64,000 nucleotides of DNA from DATFDN01 sp963756495 (lineage in GTDB: Bacteria > Pseudomonadota > Alphaproteobacteria > Acetobacterales > Acetobacteraceae). The stretch is taken from positions 1 to 64,000 of the forward strand of contig CAVWNS010000014.1 in the NCBI GenBank assembly GCA_963756495.1, given 5' to 3'. Shown piece by piece: positions 52,781 to 64,000 of the stretch. Under the pieces are notes generated by a model, which saw only the letters and a program-made list of their open reading frames with translations, did not search any database and was not told the DNA's origin. Position 1 is the first letter of the stretch. Each line of letters begins with the position of its first letter. Position numbers and translations under genes: made by a program.

Positions 52781-55287
52781 CACCGGCGTAACGCGGCCAA
52801 GACGGCGAACGGACCCTGCGCCGACGCCCCCGATCGAAGGGGCGCAGGACGGTGAGGAGCCGGCCGGCTCCGGCGAGGACCCAGCAGCATCGGCGGAGCG
52901 GGCGGGCCATAGACTTCCGGGGCGAGGCTGCCTCCGGGCACCAAGCGCAATCCGAGACGGCGCAGCACCACCGGCAGGAGCGCGGTCGGTATGGAGAAGC
53001 GCGAGGCGAGACCCGCGGGCAACGCAATGGCGCTCCGCCGCGCGGCCCAGGCAAGTTCCGCCGCCACACGCTCCGCCACGTCGAGGCGGATCAGAACGGG
53101 CCCGGCCTCCAGCCAGCCCATCGCCTCGGCGAAGCCAGCTGGCCAGGACGGGGGAGGCGGACACCGAGACCAGGCCCGGCACCGGCATCTCCGGCGTCGG
53201 CACTCCTTGGTTCAGGGCCCACAGCCAGGCGCGCGTCGCCACCGCCCGGGGTTTCAGCAACGCCGGCATGAACAGGGCGAATCGACCCGCCTTCACCCCC
53301 AGCGCCTTGAGCTGGCGCCGCAGAGCGGCGTCATCCCCCTCGTCGGCACCGGGGATCAATCCCAACGTCTCGTGCAGGCGGTGCAGTGGGCCGCGCAGGA
53401 CAGGATCTCGCTCGGCGCGGTCGGCGGCCGCGAACAAGGACGCGAGGTCGGCGCGTACCGCGTCATCGATCCAGCGTTGCAGCCGACCCCGCAGGCGCTC
53501 GCGCCGGGGTCCGTCCAGGAACTCGCTGTCCAGCATCTCCGTGCGTGGCCGCAACGGGCTCGCGCCGGGGCGCAGGCGGGCAATCGGCTGCGTGTCCCAC
53601 AGAACGCGGTGATCCGGCGTCAGGCTGAACGCCGCGTCCCCGGCTGCCTCCACCTCCGCCACGCGGCGGGGTATCTCTTCGCGGAGGGCGCGGCGCGCGG
53701 CGCGCAGCACGACGCGTCGCTCCTCCCCCGGCCGATGCCGGATCGGGGAAGAAGGTAAAGCCGCCGACATGGCCGACCGAATGGCCTTCCACGACCACCT
53801 CCCCCCGGCGGGTCACCGCAGACAGCAACTCCGACCCTTCGGTCTCGTCCAGCCGGCGCATCAGGTGCGCGGCGCGGCGATCGACGAAGCGGGCGGTCAG
53901 GCCCTCGTGCAGCGCGTCGGAGAGCAGATCCTCGACCTCCCGCGCGCGCGGCCTGCCAATGCGCAGCGTCACGCACCCAGTCGGAGCGGGCGGCGATGTA
54001 GGACCAGACTCGCATGCCAGCCAGACGCTGCATCAGCGTGTCGATGTCGCCCTCCGGCCGTGCAAGGTCGTCGATCTGCCCAGCCAGCCAATCGGTCGGC
54101 AGGGTGCCTCGGTGGCGAGGTGGGTGAAGATGCGCGCGCATAGCCGGTTGTGCGTCTCGTCCGCCAACTTGCGGAAATCGGGAATCTGGCAGGCCTCCCA
54201 CAGGATGCGCACCATCGCCCGACCTTGCGCCATCCGCCGTATGTCCGGGTCGCGCGCCAGTGCGGCCAGGGTCTCGAGGTCGGAGGCGTCATTGCCCTTG
54301 ACGAGCCCCGGCCCCGGCGGGGGAGCAAGCAGGCTATCGAGCAGCGCATCGACGTTCCCCAGATCGAGTTCGCTGTTGCGCCAGAAAAGGCAGTCCAGAG
54401 CCTCGAAACTGTGCGCCTCCACCTGGGCCACGGTCTCATCGGGCATATCCGGGCACTCGGCGGTGGTCCCGAACGTGCCGTCGCGCATCCCCCGTCCGGC
54501 GCGACCGGCAATTTGCGCGATCTCGGCGGCGCTCAGGCGGCGAATGCGGTGCCCGTCATGCTTGGTGACGCCTGCAAAGGCGACATGATCGACGTCCATG
54601 TTGAGGCCCATCCCGATCGCGTCTGTGGCCACCAGGAAATCGACCTCCTTTTCCTGGTAGAGCGCCACCTGCGCGTTGCGGGTGCGCGGGCTGAGCCGGC
54701 CCATTACCACCGCGCACCCGCCCCGCCGCCGACGGATCAGTTCAGCGATCGCGTAGACCTCGGCGGCGCTGAATGCGACGACGGCGGTACGCGGCGGCAG
54801 CTTGGTGAGCTTGGCCGCGCCGGTGAACGTCAGGCGCGACAGCCGGGGACGGGTCTCGACGCTGGCCTGCGGCACCAACCGGCGCAGCAAGGGCCGGATC
54901 GTCTCCGCGCCCAGGAACATCGTCTCCACCAACCCGCGCGCGTGCAGCAGCCGTTCGGTGAAGACGTGCCCCCGGTCGGGGTCCGCACAGAGCTGGATCT
55001 CGTCAACGGCCACGAACTCGGTGGCACGGTCGAGCGGCATCGCCTCGACGGTGCAGGAGAACCAGCGCGCGCCTGGTGGAACGATCTTTTCCTCGCCGGT
55101 GATCAGCGCGACGTTGCGGGTCCCCTTGCGAGCGACCATCCGGTCGTAGTTCTCGCGCGCGAGCAGGCGGAGGGGAAAGCCGATGATCCCCGGACGTGTG
55201 CGCCAGCATCCGTTCGATCGCGAGATGGGTCTTGCCGGTATTGGTTGGCCCGAGAACGGCCTTCACGCGGGCATCGAAGCCGGACAT
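52780..55287 (-). pseudogene. MgpS-like helicase, at least five frameshifts
   Basis: This should encode a cytoplasmic DEAD/DEAH-type helicase of about 830 residues. It starts MSGFDARVKAVLGPTNTGKTH with Walker A, has VAVDEIQLCADPDRGHVFTE with the DEIQ box, and the second RecA domain (VVMGRLSPRTRNAQVALYQ, IGRAGRGMRDG). The frame is lost near 55190 (extra G in a G run), 54106 (missing base), 53943, 53735 and 53131 (extra bases), and each time the protein continues in a new frame down to RLVPGGSLAPEVYG and the stop at 52780. The gene heads the conserved S4-fdxA-carD block, so it is expected to be intact in the living cell. Confidence 0.75.
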
Positions 55288-55395
55288 GCCGGCGATGTTT
55301 GGGGCTCCCGCGGTCGAATGCAAGCGCGTCCATGGAAACCGTGTTGAAACGAGGCCCTTCGCCCCGCATATCCGCCGCCACACGGAGGAGTGACC

Positions 55396-57252
<1,857 letters not shown>

Positions 57253-57358
57253 CGCTGGCAGCGTCGCACGTACGTCGAAGAGGTCCGCACCGTGTGCACT
57301 GACGCATGTCCGGGCTGCACGCGCCGGGAGGTCCAGTGGCCGACGCACGAGGAACGCC

Positions 57359-58791
57359 ATGCTCGACATCGACGTGCGCTCACTGCTCGGTCCGACAGCA
57401 CGGCACCGGCGCTCTCGCTCCGGCCGTGCGGCCTGCCGGGTCTCGCCGGCCTTCCTCGGAGTGGCTTGCCGGACCCGCAGGCGCGTTCCTGCGCGCATCG
57501 GGCTTCGCCGCCGGCGGCCAGGAACTCGTGCTGCTTCCCGGGCCGGACGGCGTCGCGGGCGCGGTGCTCGGGCTTGGGCGAGGACCGCTCGCCCTACGCC
57601 TTCGGCGATCTGGCGTTCCGGCTTGCCCGAAAGACAGCGTCTGGCGCATCGAGCCGGGCGACTACGACTCCGCGACAGGCGACGCTCGGCTTCTGCCTCG
57701 GCGCGTACCGTTTCACCGGCTTCAAGCCCGGCAAGCGCAGCCCGCGCGGCTCGGTCGTTCCGCCGGGCACGAACGGCGCTCGTCGCGAGGCGCGCGCCAC
57801 CTGGATGGTCCGCGACCTCATCAATACGCCGGCCAACATGCTCGGCCCGGCCGAACTGGCCGAGTTCACGGCCGCGCTGGCGCGAACGCTATCGGCGCCG
57901 CCGCGACCGTGATCGAGGGCGAGGCGCTGGAACGCGAGTATCCGGCGATCGCCGCCGTCGGGCGCGGCTCGGCCGCGCGCCGCGCGCGTCGCCTGCTTCC
58001 GATGGGCGGGCAGCGGCGCGCAGCGCTGACGCGCCGCTGCTGTCGCTTTGCGGCAAGGGCGTGTGCTTCGATACCGGCGGCTACGACCTGAAGCCTTCGG
58101 CCGGCGATGCTGCGGATGAAGAAGGACATGGGCGGCGCCGCGACGGTTCTCGGCCTGGCGCGCTGGTGATGGAGGCGGACCTGCCGATCCGGCTCGCGGT
58201 GCGCGTCGGCTGCGTCGAAAACTCGCGTCTCCGGGCACCGCCATGCGCCCGCTCGACGTGATCCGCACGCGCGCGCGGGCTGACCGTGGAGGTCGGCAAT
58301 ACCGATGCCGAGGGCCGGCTCGTGCTGTGCGACCTGCTCGCCGAGGCGTCGGACGAGACGCCGGCGCTGCTGGTCGATTGTGCGACGCTGACCGGCGCGG
58401 CGCGAGTCGCGCTGGGACCGGAACTGCCGGCGCTGTTTTGCAACGATGAAGCCTGGGCCGAGGCGATCGCTGCGGCCGGCGATGGCGACGTCACGACCCG
58501 GTCTGGCGCCTGCCGCTGTGGGCTGGCTACGATGCGTGGCTGAGCAGCCCGATCGCCGACATGAACAATGTGTCATCGAAGCCGTTTGCCGGCGCGATCA
58601 TCGCGGCTTTGTTTCTGAGACGTTTTGTTACGCGCACCTGTTCCCTGGGCGCATATCGACCTATATGCGTGGAACGATCAGACGCAGCCGGGACGCCCGG
58701 AAGGAGGCGAGGCGCAGGCGATGCGGGCGTGTTTGCTGCCGTCCTCGAACGCGTCGTCGATGCTCGCTCGCGAACCGGAACAGCGGGGTAA
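57359..58791 (+). pseudogene. M17 leucyl aminopeptidase family protein, many frameshifts
   Basis: This is an intended cytoplasmic metallo-aminopeptidase. The pieces, each in its own frame, include SEWLAGPAGAFLRASGFAAG, ATWMVRDLINTPANMLGPAE, LCGKGVCFDTGGYDLKPSAG (metal Lys and Asp), GNTDAEGRLVLCDLLAEA (metal Asp/Glu and catalytic Arg), VDCATLTGAARVALGPELPA and SPIADMNNVSSKPFAGAIIAAL near the end. These appear in the right order from 57359 to about 58790, with frame changes every 50-200 bases. The product should be about 460 residues. As with the htpG gene next door, the text between breaks is fully family-like. Confidence 0.75.
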
Positions 58792-58914
58792 CATCATCGT
58801 GAGGCGGCTGCAACGAACTGCCGTGTGAGCGAGTAATTGAGAATGCCGCGACCTTAGCGAGCGGCGCGTCTGCCGCACCCGAGCAAGACGCCGGTGTGCA
58901 TGAAAGGACTGAAT

Positions 58915-59324
58915 ATGGCAACAAGCTCCCGCTCCCGACCAGCTGATCGCGATCCTCAGGGATACGATCGTGGCGTTGGTGCGCCGCGACGGTCCGGATC
59001 TGTCGGCCCGGCAGCTCGGGGTGTTCCTCACCTGCTATCTTGCAGGATGGGGCGCATACCGTGCGCGGCCTGGCGGCCGATCTGCACGTCTCGAAACCCG
59101 CTATCACCCGCGCGCTCGACCGCCTTGGTGAACTCGATCTGGCCCGGCGCAAGGTTGACCCGCTCGACCGTCGCAGCGTGCTGGTCCAGCGCACGCTGAA
59201 GGGCGCCGGCTTCCTGCGCGATCTGCGCTCGATCATGGGGGAAGCCGCATCGACCGCGCGCAGAGGCGTCGGGCCCGAGCCGCAACAGCCCGCAACGCGC
59301 AAGGCGGCCGCGACAACCGGCTAG
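58915..59324 (+). pseudogene. MarR-family transcription regulator, frameshifted
   Basis: The first part from the ATG at 58915, in the corrected frame, reads PDQLIAILRDTIVALVRRDG and LSARQLGVFLTCYL. After a shift near 59040 it continues as DGAHTVRGLAADLHVSKPAI and RALDRLGELDLARRKVDPLD, the recognition helix and wing of a MarR-type winged-helix protein. It would be a small dimeric repressor. AAAGGA lies before the start. It faces the MFS carrier gene, which it may control; that is inference. Confidence 0.6.
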
Positions 59325-59380
59325 CCGAGATCGCGCGTCGTCCCAGGACGCGCGCCATCGGATCGCGGGCGCGCGGCGCA

Positions 59381-60637
59381 TTGCCGGCCTGGTGCCTCTA
59401 TGACTGGGCGTACAGCGCGTTCAATACGGTCGTGGTCACCTTCGTGATCCCGACCTATTTCGTCCGCGCGGTGGCGCCTGATCCCGTAACGGGAACCGCT
59501 GCGTGGGCCGGTGCGCAGACTGTTGCGGGGCTGGTGATCGCCGTGGTTGCGGCGCCGCTCGGCGCGCTCGCCGACGCAGGCGGGCGCCGGCGCGCGTTGC
59601 TCGGTGCTTGCACCGGTGCAATGGCCCTGTTGACAGCCGCGCTGTGGTTTGTTCGGCCGCGCGCGCAGGACGCGACTCTCGCCCTCATCCTTGTCGCCGC
59701 CGCCACGGTCGCCTTCGAGATGGCGACGGTCTTCTACAACGCCATGCTGCCCGACATCGCGACCCCAGACCGCCTGGGCCGGGTCTCCGGGCTGGCCTGG
59801 GCGGCGGGCTACGCGGGCGGGCTTGTGTGCCTCAGCCTGTGCCTGTGGGCGCTGATCGCCCCCGACCCGCCGTGCTTCGGCCTCTCCCGGGCAGCCGCCG
59901 AGCCGGTGCGCGCCACCGCATTGCTGGCCAGCGGTTGGATCGCGCTGTTTTCCTGGCCGCTCCTGGTCTTCGGGCCGCGCGAATTGCCTCGACTGCCCTG
60001 GCGGGCGGCCGCGGTGCGCAGCAGAGCGATGCTGGGCGATGCGGTTCGGCGCGTGGTGCGCAACCGGTCGTTGCGGCGGTTCCTCCTTGCCCGGATGCTC
60101 TACACCGACGGGTTAACCGCACTGTTCGCGTTCGGCGGCATCTATGCGTCCGGCAGCTTCGGGATGGATGCGCGTCAGGTCCTGCTGCTCGGCATCGCGC
60201 TGAACGTCACCGCGGGTCTCGGGGCCGCGGGATTCGCGCTGATCGAGGATCGGATCGGTGCAAAGGCGGCGGTGCTGACCGCGCTTGCGGGGCTCGTCGC
60301 ATGCGGATCGGGCGCGCTGTTGGCCCGCTCGACAGGCGCGTTCTGGGCTTGCGCGCTCGGCCTCGGGCTGTTCGTCGGGTCCCGCCCAGTCGGCCAGCCG
60401 CAGCCTGATGGCCCGACTCGCGCCGGCGGACACCCGCAACGCAGGGTTCGGGCTCTATGCCCTGTCTGGCCGCGTGACGGGCTTTATCGGGCCGCTGGCG
60501 CTCGGCGTCGCCACCGCCTTCGCCGGCAGCCAGCGCGCGGGCATGGCGACAATCCTGCTTTTGCTGGCGGCCGGCGGCCTTCTGCTCGCGCGCACGCGGC
60601 TGGCGGTTACCAGCCGGGTAAGCCCGGAGATGCGTGA
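59381..60637 (+). pseudogene. UMF1-type MFS transporter, frameshifted near the end
   Basis: An inner-membrane carrier with 12 expected helices. The start AWCLYDWAYSAFNTVVVTFV and YNAMLPDIATPDRLGRVSGL are hallmarks of the UMF1/Atg22-like branch of the major facilitator family. The frame is right to about 60378, where an extra base in a G run diverts it; the protein goes on as SLMARLAPADTRNAGFGLYALSGRVTGFIGP to about 60600. The true end lies near 60600-60650, but in the corrected frame no stop is met there, so one more indel is likely. The gene converges with the glycosyltransferase gene. The start used here is a TTG; an earlier one may exist. Confidence 0.7.
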
Positions 60638-61662
60638 GCGGGTGTGGACGACAGCCACCCAGGCTGCCTGTGGCAGCAGGGTCAACGCCGGGATGAAGGG
60701 CTTGAATGGCGGGGGTGCGGCGATGAAGAGCAGGCAGCAGCCGCCACCGCAGATCGCGAACCCCCAATGGATCAGCGCAACGACGGACGCCGGCACGCCA
60801 GTGCGTTGGGCGACCTGGTACAGATGTCCCCGATGCGCCTGGGTCAGTCGCTCCCGTGCAAGGGCTCGACGCGCGAGGGTGAAGGCGACGTCGAATAGCA
60901 CGCCGGACAGCAGCATGGGCATCAGCAGCAGCGACAACTCGACACCGTCGAAGCGGCTCGCGACCACGCCCAGCATGGCGAGCACGAAGCCGCAGAACTG
61001 GCTGCCGACGTCGCCCATGAAGATGCGCGCGCGTGGGATAATTGAAGGGCAGGAATCCGATCAGGCCGGCGGCGAGCAGCAGCGCGGCGAAATAGGCGAA
61101 CCAGGCGCCATGCGCGGCGGCGATGCCGGCCAGGAAGCATGCCGCGATCAGCGCGACCCCGCCGGCCAGCCCGTTCAGTCCGTCGATGAAGTTCATCGCG
61201 TTGGTCGCGAACAGGATCCAGGCCAGTGTGGCGGCGGCGCCGAGCCAGCCGACGCACAAGCGCCCCAGGTAGGGCATGCGAAGGTCCCGGACATAAACAC
61301 CAGTGCCGACCGCGGCTAGGGCCGCCAGAAGCTGGGCGGCAAGTTTCACGGCGAACGGCCAGTCCGCCAGATCGTCAAGGAAGGCAACGACCGCGATCGC
61401 CACGGACGCGGCGATTACCCCCAGGAAATAGGGATCGGCAAGTCGCGCGAACTCCGCGTATCGATCGAGGGCCACCACGCCGACGACAAAAGCGGCAACG
61501 ATCCCGACCCCGCCCCCCTTCGGGATCGGCCGGTCGTGGGATTTGCGTGCGTCCGGCTGATCCATCACCCGGGCGAACATCATCATCCAAACGATCAGGG
61601 CGGACAGGCACGCCGAGCCCGGCGGCAAAGGCCAGGTGGCGCAGCACGGCGGCAAGCGTCAT
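60455..61662 (-). pseudogene. WecA/MraY-type glycosyltransferase family 4 protein, two frameshifts
   Basis: This is an intended multi-helix membrane enzyme moving a sugar-1-phosphate from a nucleotide to undecaprenyl phosphate. It starts MTLAAVLRHLAFAAGLG at 61662. After a shift near 61610 it reads DQPDARKSHDRPIPKGGGVG, VVAFLDDLADWP and FATNAMNFIDGLNGLAGGVA, which hold the family's aspartates. After a second shift near 61035 it continues FMGDVGSQFCGFVLAMLGVV and LTQAHRGHLYQVAQRTGVP. The likely end is near 60620, with the reading frame running on to 60455 over the neighbouring carrier gene. It may serve O-antigen or capsule synthesis; no partner genes are next to it. Confidence 0.72.
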
Positions 61663-61773
61663 GCGGCGGCGGATTGCCCTGCCGCGCGGCGTTTGTCGAG
61701 CCAGCGCGCCGGCTTGCGCCGGCTGCCATGCGCCGCCACGATCGCCCGCGTCGTTGAACGCCGGGGGAATACC

Positions 61774-63888
61774 ATGCCGCAGCAAAGCGAAACGCGCTTC
61801 TCCGGCCTCTCCCCGCTGCTCGCTCCCCGCTCCATTGCGGTGCTGGGTGCCTCCAACGATCCGACCCGCATCGGCGGCCGGCCGATCGCGTATATGAAGG
61901 CGGCCGGCTTCAAGGGCGCGATCTATCCGGTGAACCCCAACCGCCCGGAGGTGCAGGGGCTGCGTGCCTACGCCTCAGTCGACGATTTGCCGGAGACGCC
62001 GGATGTCGCCATCGTCGCCGTGCCGGCTGGGATCGCGGTGCAGGCGGTGGACGATCTGGGTCGGCGCGGCACCAAGGCGGCGCTGGTGTTCACCGCCGGC
62101 TTCGCCGAGGTGGACGCGGAGGGCGAGGCGGCGCAGGGGCGCATGGTCGCTGCCGCGCGCTCTCATGGCCTGCGGATCCTGGGGCCGAACTGTCTTGGCG
62201 TATTCGATGGGCGCACCGGTTACTACGCCACCTTCTCCTCCTCCTTCGACAGCGGCTGGCCGGTGCCCGGGCGGATCGGCATCGCCAGTCAGTCCGGCGC
62301 ATACGGCACCCATCTCTACACGTTGGCCCGCAATCGCGGCATCGGCGCCTCGCTGTGCATCATGACCGGCAACGAGTCCGACGTGACGGTGGGCGAGTGC
62401 ATCGGCTGGCTGGCCGAGAATCCGGAGGTCGATGTCATCGCCGTTTACGCCGAGGGCATCCGCGAGGCGCCCGGCCTGATCGCCGCGTTCGAAACGGCGC
62501 GCACCGCGCGCAAGCCGATCGTGATGATGAAGGTGGGCCGCAGCGCGTTGGGAACGCAGGCGGCGAAGTCGCACACCGCCTCCATCGCCGGCGACGACGC
62601 GGTGACCGAGGCGGTGATGGCCGAGTTCGGCGTGGTCCGCGCACGCACCACCGAGGAGATGCTGGATATCGCGCAGACCGCGACGCGGCGCATCTATCCG
62701 GCGCGCAACACGCTCGGCATGATCACCCTGTCCGGCGGCGCCGGCGTGTTGGTCAGCGACGTGGCCGAACAGGCCGGGGTTCCGATGCCGGAGATGCCGG
62801 CCGATGCGCAGGCGCGGCTGAAGTCGCTGGTCTCGTTCTGCGCGCCACGCAACCCGGTGGATGCGACCGCGCAGGTGGGCAACGACGTCAGCCTGCTCAC
62901 CCCGTTCATGGAAGCCCTCGTGAGAGACGGCGGCTATGCCTCCATTCTCGGCTTCTTCACCATGGTCGCCTCTACCGCTCGCTGGCCGGAGATGCAGGAG
63001 CGGCTGGACGCGGTCCGCAAGCAGTACCCTGACCGGCTGTATGTGCTGTCAGTGATCGCCCCGCCCGAGCGCCTGCAAGCCCTGGAGGACGATGGCTGGA
63101 TCTGCCACGAGGACCCAACGCGCGCGGTCAACGCGATTGCCGCGATGGGCCGGCTCGGGGAAGGCTTCGACGCCAAGCCGGGCGCGCCGCCGCCCACCGT
63201 GCCAGCGGTGACCCTGCCCGATGCCACGCCGACCGAGGCCGACGCCAAGCGCCTGCTGGCCGAAGCCGGGATCGCCTCGGCCCCCGAGCAGGCCTGCGCG
63301 ACGGCTGCGGAGGCGGTCGCGGGTGCCGAGCGGTTCGGTTTCCCGGTGGTACTGAAAATCCTGTCGCCCGACATTCTGCATAAGTCCGAGATCGGCGGCG
63401 TCCTGCTGGATGTTGCCGATCCCGCTGCGGTGCGGGACGGCTTCGCCGCCTTGATGGCGCGCGCGAAAGGCGCCGCGCCGGCGGCGCGCATCGAGGGTGT
63501 GCTGGTCGCCAAGCAGCTCAAGGGTGGCGTCGAATGCATCCTCGGCATCCATCGCGACCCGGTATTCGGGCCGATGGCGATGTTCGGCCTGGGCGGCATC
63601 TTCGTCGAGGTGCTGAAAGACGTGGTTTTCCGCCGCTGCCCATTCGGCATCGACGACGCCGAGCGTATGATCCGTTCGATCAAGGGAGCGCCGTTGCTGC
63701 TCGGCGCACGGGGTCGCAAGCCAGCGGACGTGAAGGCATTGGCCGCGATGCTGGCACGCTTGTCGGTGTTCGCCCACCAAGCGGGTCCGGCCTTGCAATC
63801 GATCGACCTGAACCCGGTGTTCGCCATGCCACAAGGCGAGGGTGCGTTCGCGGCCGATGCGGTGATCGAGGTCGCCGCCGCCCATTGA
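61774..63888 (+). CDS. NDP-forming acyl-CoA synthetase (acetate-CoA ligase family)
   Basis: The 704-residue enzyme makes an acyl-CoA from an acid, CoA and ATP through a phosphohistidine, releasing ADP. A CoA-binding domain comes first (LAPRSIAVLGASNDPTRIGG and ILGPNCLGVFDGRTGYYATF). The succinyl-CoA ligase-like middle has IASQSGAYGTHLYTLA and KSHTASIAGDDAV. The ATP-grasp domain starts at about residue 490 (LLAEAGIASAPEQ, PVVLKILSPDILHKSEIGGV) and has MFGLGGIFVEVLKDVVFR. The ATG at 61774 follows GGGGGA. It is intact, unlike the genes to its left. The acid it activates is unknown. Confidence 0.92.
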   Translation: MPQQSETRFSGLSPLLAPRSIAVLGASNDPTRIGGRPIAYMKAAGFKGAIYPVNPNRPEVQGLRAYASVDDLPETPDVAIVAVPAGIAVQAVDDLGRRGTKAALVFTAGFAEVDAEGEAAQGRMVAAARSHGLRILGPNCLGVFDGRTGYYATFSSSFDSGWPVPGRIGIASQSGAYGTHLYTLARNRGIGASLCIMTGNESDVTVGECIGWLAENPEVDVIAVYAEGIREAPGLIAAFETARTARKPIVMMKVGRSALGTQAAKSHTASIAGDDAVTEAVMAEFGVVRARTTEEMLDIAQTATRRIYPARNTLGMITLSGGAGVLVSDVAEQAGVPMPEMPADAQARLKSLVSFCAPRNPVDATAQVGNDVSLLTPFMEALVRDGGYASILGFFTMVASTARWPEMQERLDAVRKQYPDRLYVLSVIAPPERLQALEDDGWICHEDPTRAVNAIAAMGRLGEGFDAKPGAPPPTVPAVTLPDATPTEADAKRLLAEAGIASAPEQACATAAEAVAGAERFGFPVVLKILSPDILHKSEIGGVLLDVADPAAVRDGFAALMARAKGAAPAARIEGVLVAKQLKGGVECILGIHRDPVFGPMAMFGLGGIFVEVLKDVVFRRCPFGIDDAERMIRSIKGAPLLLGARGRKPADVKALAAMLARLSVFAHQAGPALQSIDLNPVFAMPQGEGAFAADAVIEVAAAH

Positions 63889-63954
63889 TCGCGGGGGTAC
63901 GCGGCCCGATCAGCGGCGGCGTGACCCCGCGCCGATCCCAGGCCGTGCGTTTCC

Positions 63955-64000
63955 TCAGACGCGCGCGGCCGCTTTCGTCTCGATGCTGTCCCAGATCGCC
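63955..64000 (-). CDS. C-terminal end of an unidentified protein (partial)
   Basis: A minus-strand frame enters from the right edge and ends with IWDSIETKAAARV before a TGA at 63957-63955. Only 14 codons are visible, too few to name the protein or to be sure that it is real. It would converge with the acyl-CoA synthetase gene across 66 bases. Confidence 0.3.
   Translation of the reverse strand, partial: AIWDSIETKAAARV

Overview
The window is GC-rich, densely coding bacterial DNA, most likely from an alphaproteobacterium of the Acetobacteraceae (Rhodospirillales). This rests on gene content, not a database search: a helicase / S4 protein / ferredoxin FdxA / CarD block that is typical of Alphaproteobacteria, two hopanoid genes (an hpnR-like C-3 methylase and an hpnL-like membrane protein), Hint-domain and beta-strand-repeat surface proteins, a glnK-amtB pair with an outer-membrane barrel, and CtaG-type cytochrome oxidase assembly. 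No rRNA, tRNA, CRISPR array or intact insertion sequence was seen.

Layout. 1-6.4 kb (+): end of a peptide-type ABC transporter ATPase, a double-length family III CoA-transferase and a one-chain biotin-dependent acyl-CoA carboxylase. 6.7-12.6 kb (+): two sugar-type ABC permeases, a frameshifted binding protein, a frameshifted aromatic-acid-type MFS carrier and a class II aldolase. 12.4-15.8 kb (-): a compact unit of a secreted caspase-fold protein that has lost its catalytic pair, a heme-c (Tll0287-like)/HAMP sensor without an output domain, and a Hanks-type Ser/Thr kinase. 16-20.5 kb: glgX, a beta-strand surface protein and an HpaI-type aldolase. 20.5-27.1 kb (-): a TonB-like protein, then a tight catabolic operon of three acyl-CoA dehydrogenases, an alpha/beta hydrolase without its nucleophile serine and an LLM flavin oxidoreductase. 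27.2-37.1 kb: arfB, hpnR, two amidohydrolases, an aminotransferase, a Hint-domain surface protein, a second LLM oxidoreductase and a class III aminotransferase.

37.1-39.9 kb (-): a CtaG protein fused to a cytochrome c domain, then leuA, preceded by a leucine-rich leader peptide and three segments that can pair in mutually exclusive ways, which is the layout of a transcription attenuator. 40-43 kb (-): glnK, amtB and a porin-like gene behind a sigma-54-like promoter. 43.3-50.9 kb: hpnL-like gene, M81 peptidase, 2-hydroxyacid dehydrogenase, M20 amidase, L,D-transpeptidase, ribA and an OmpR-type response regulator. 50.9-55.3 kb (-): CarD with a long extension, fdxA, S4 protein, helicase. 55.4-61.7 kb: htpG, M17 aminopeptidase, a MarR-type regulator, a UMF1-type MFS carrier and a WecA/MraY-type glycosyltransferase. 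61.8-63.9 kb: an NDP-forming acyl-CoA synthetase.

Reliability. Single-base indels break many conserved genes, a few between 9.1 and 12.3 kb and very many between 52.8 and 61.7 kb. In nearly every case the correct protein resumes at once in another frame, and several sit in homopolymers. I read them as probable sequence errors rather than gene decay. Genes so affected are listed as pseudogenes with the intended product named.
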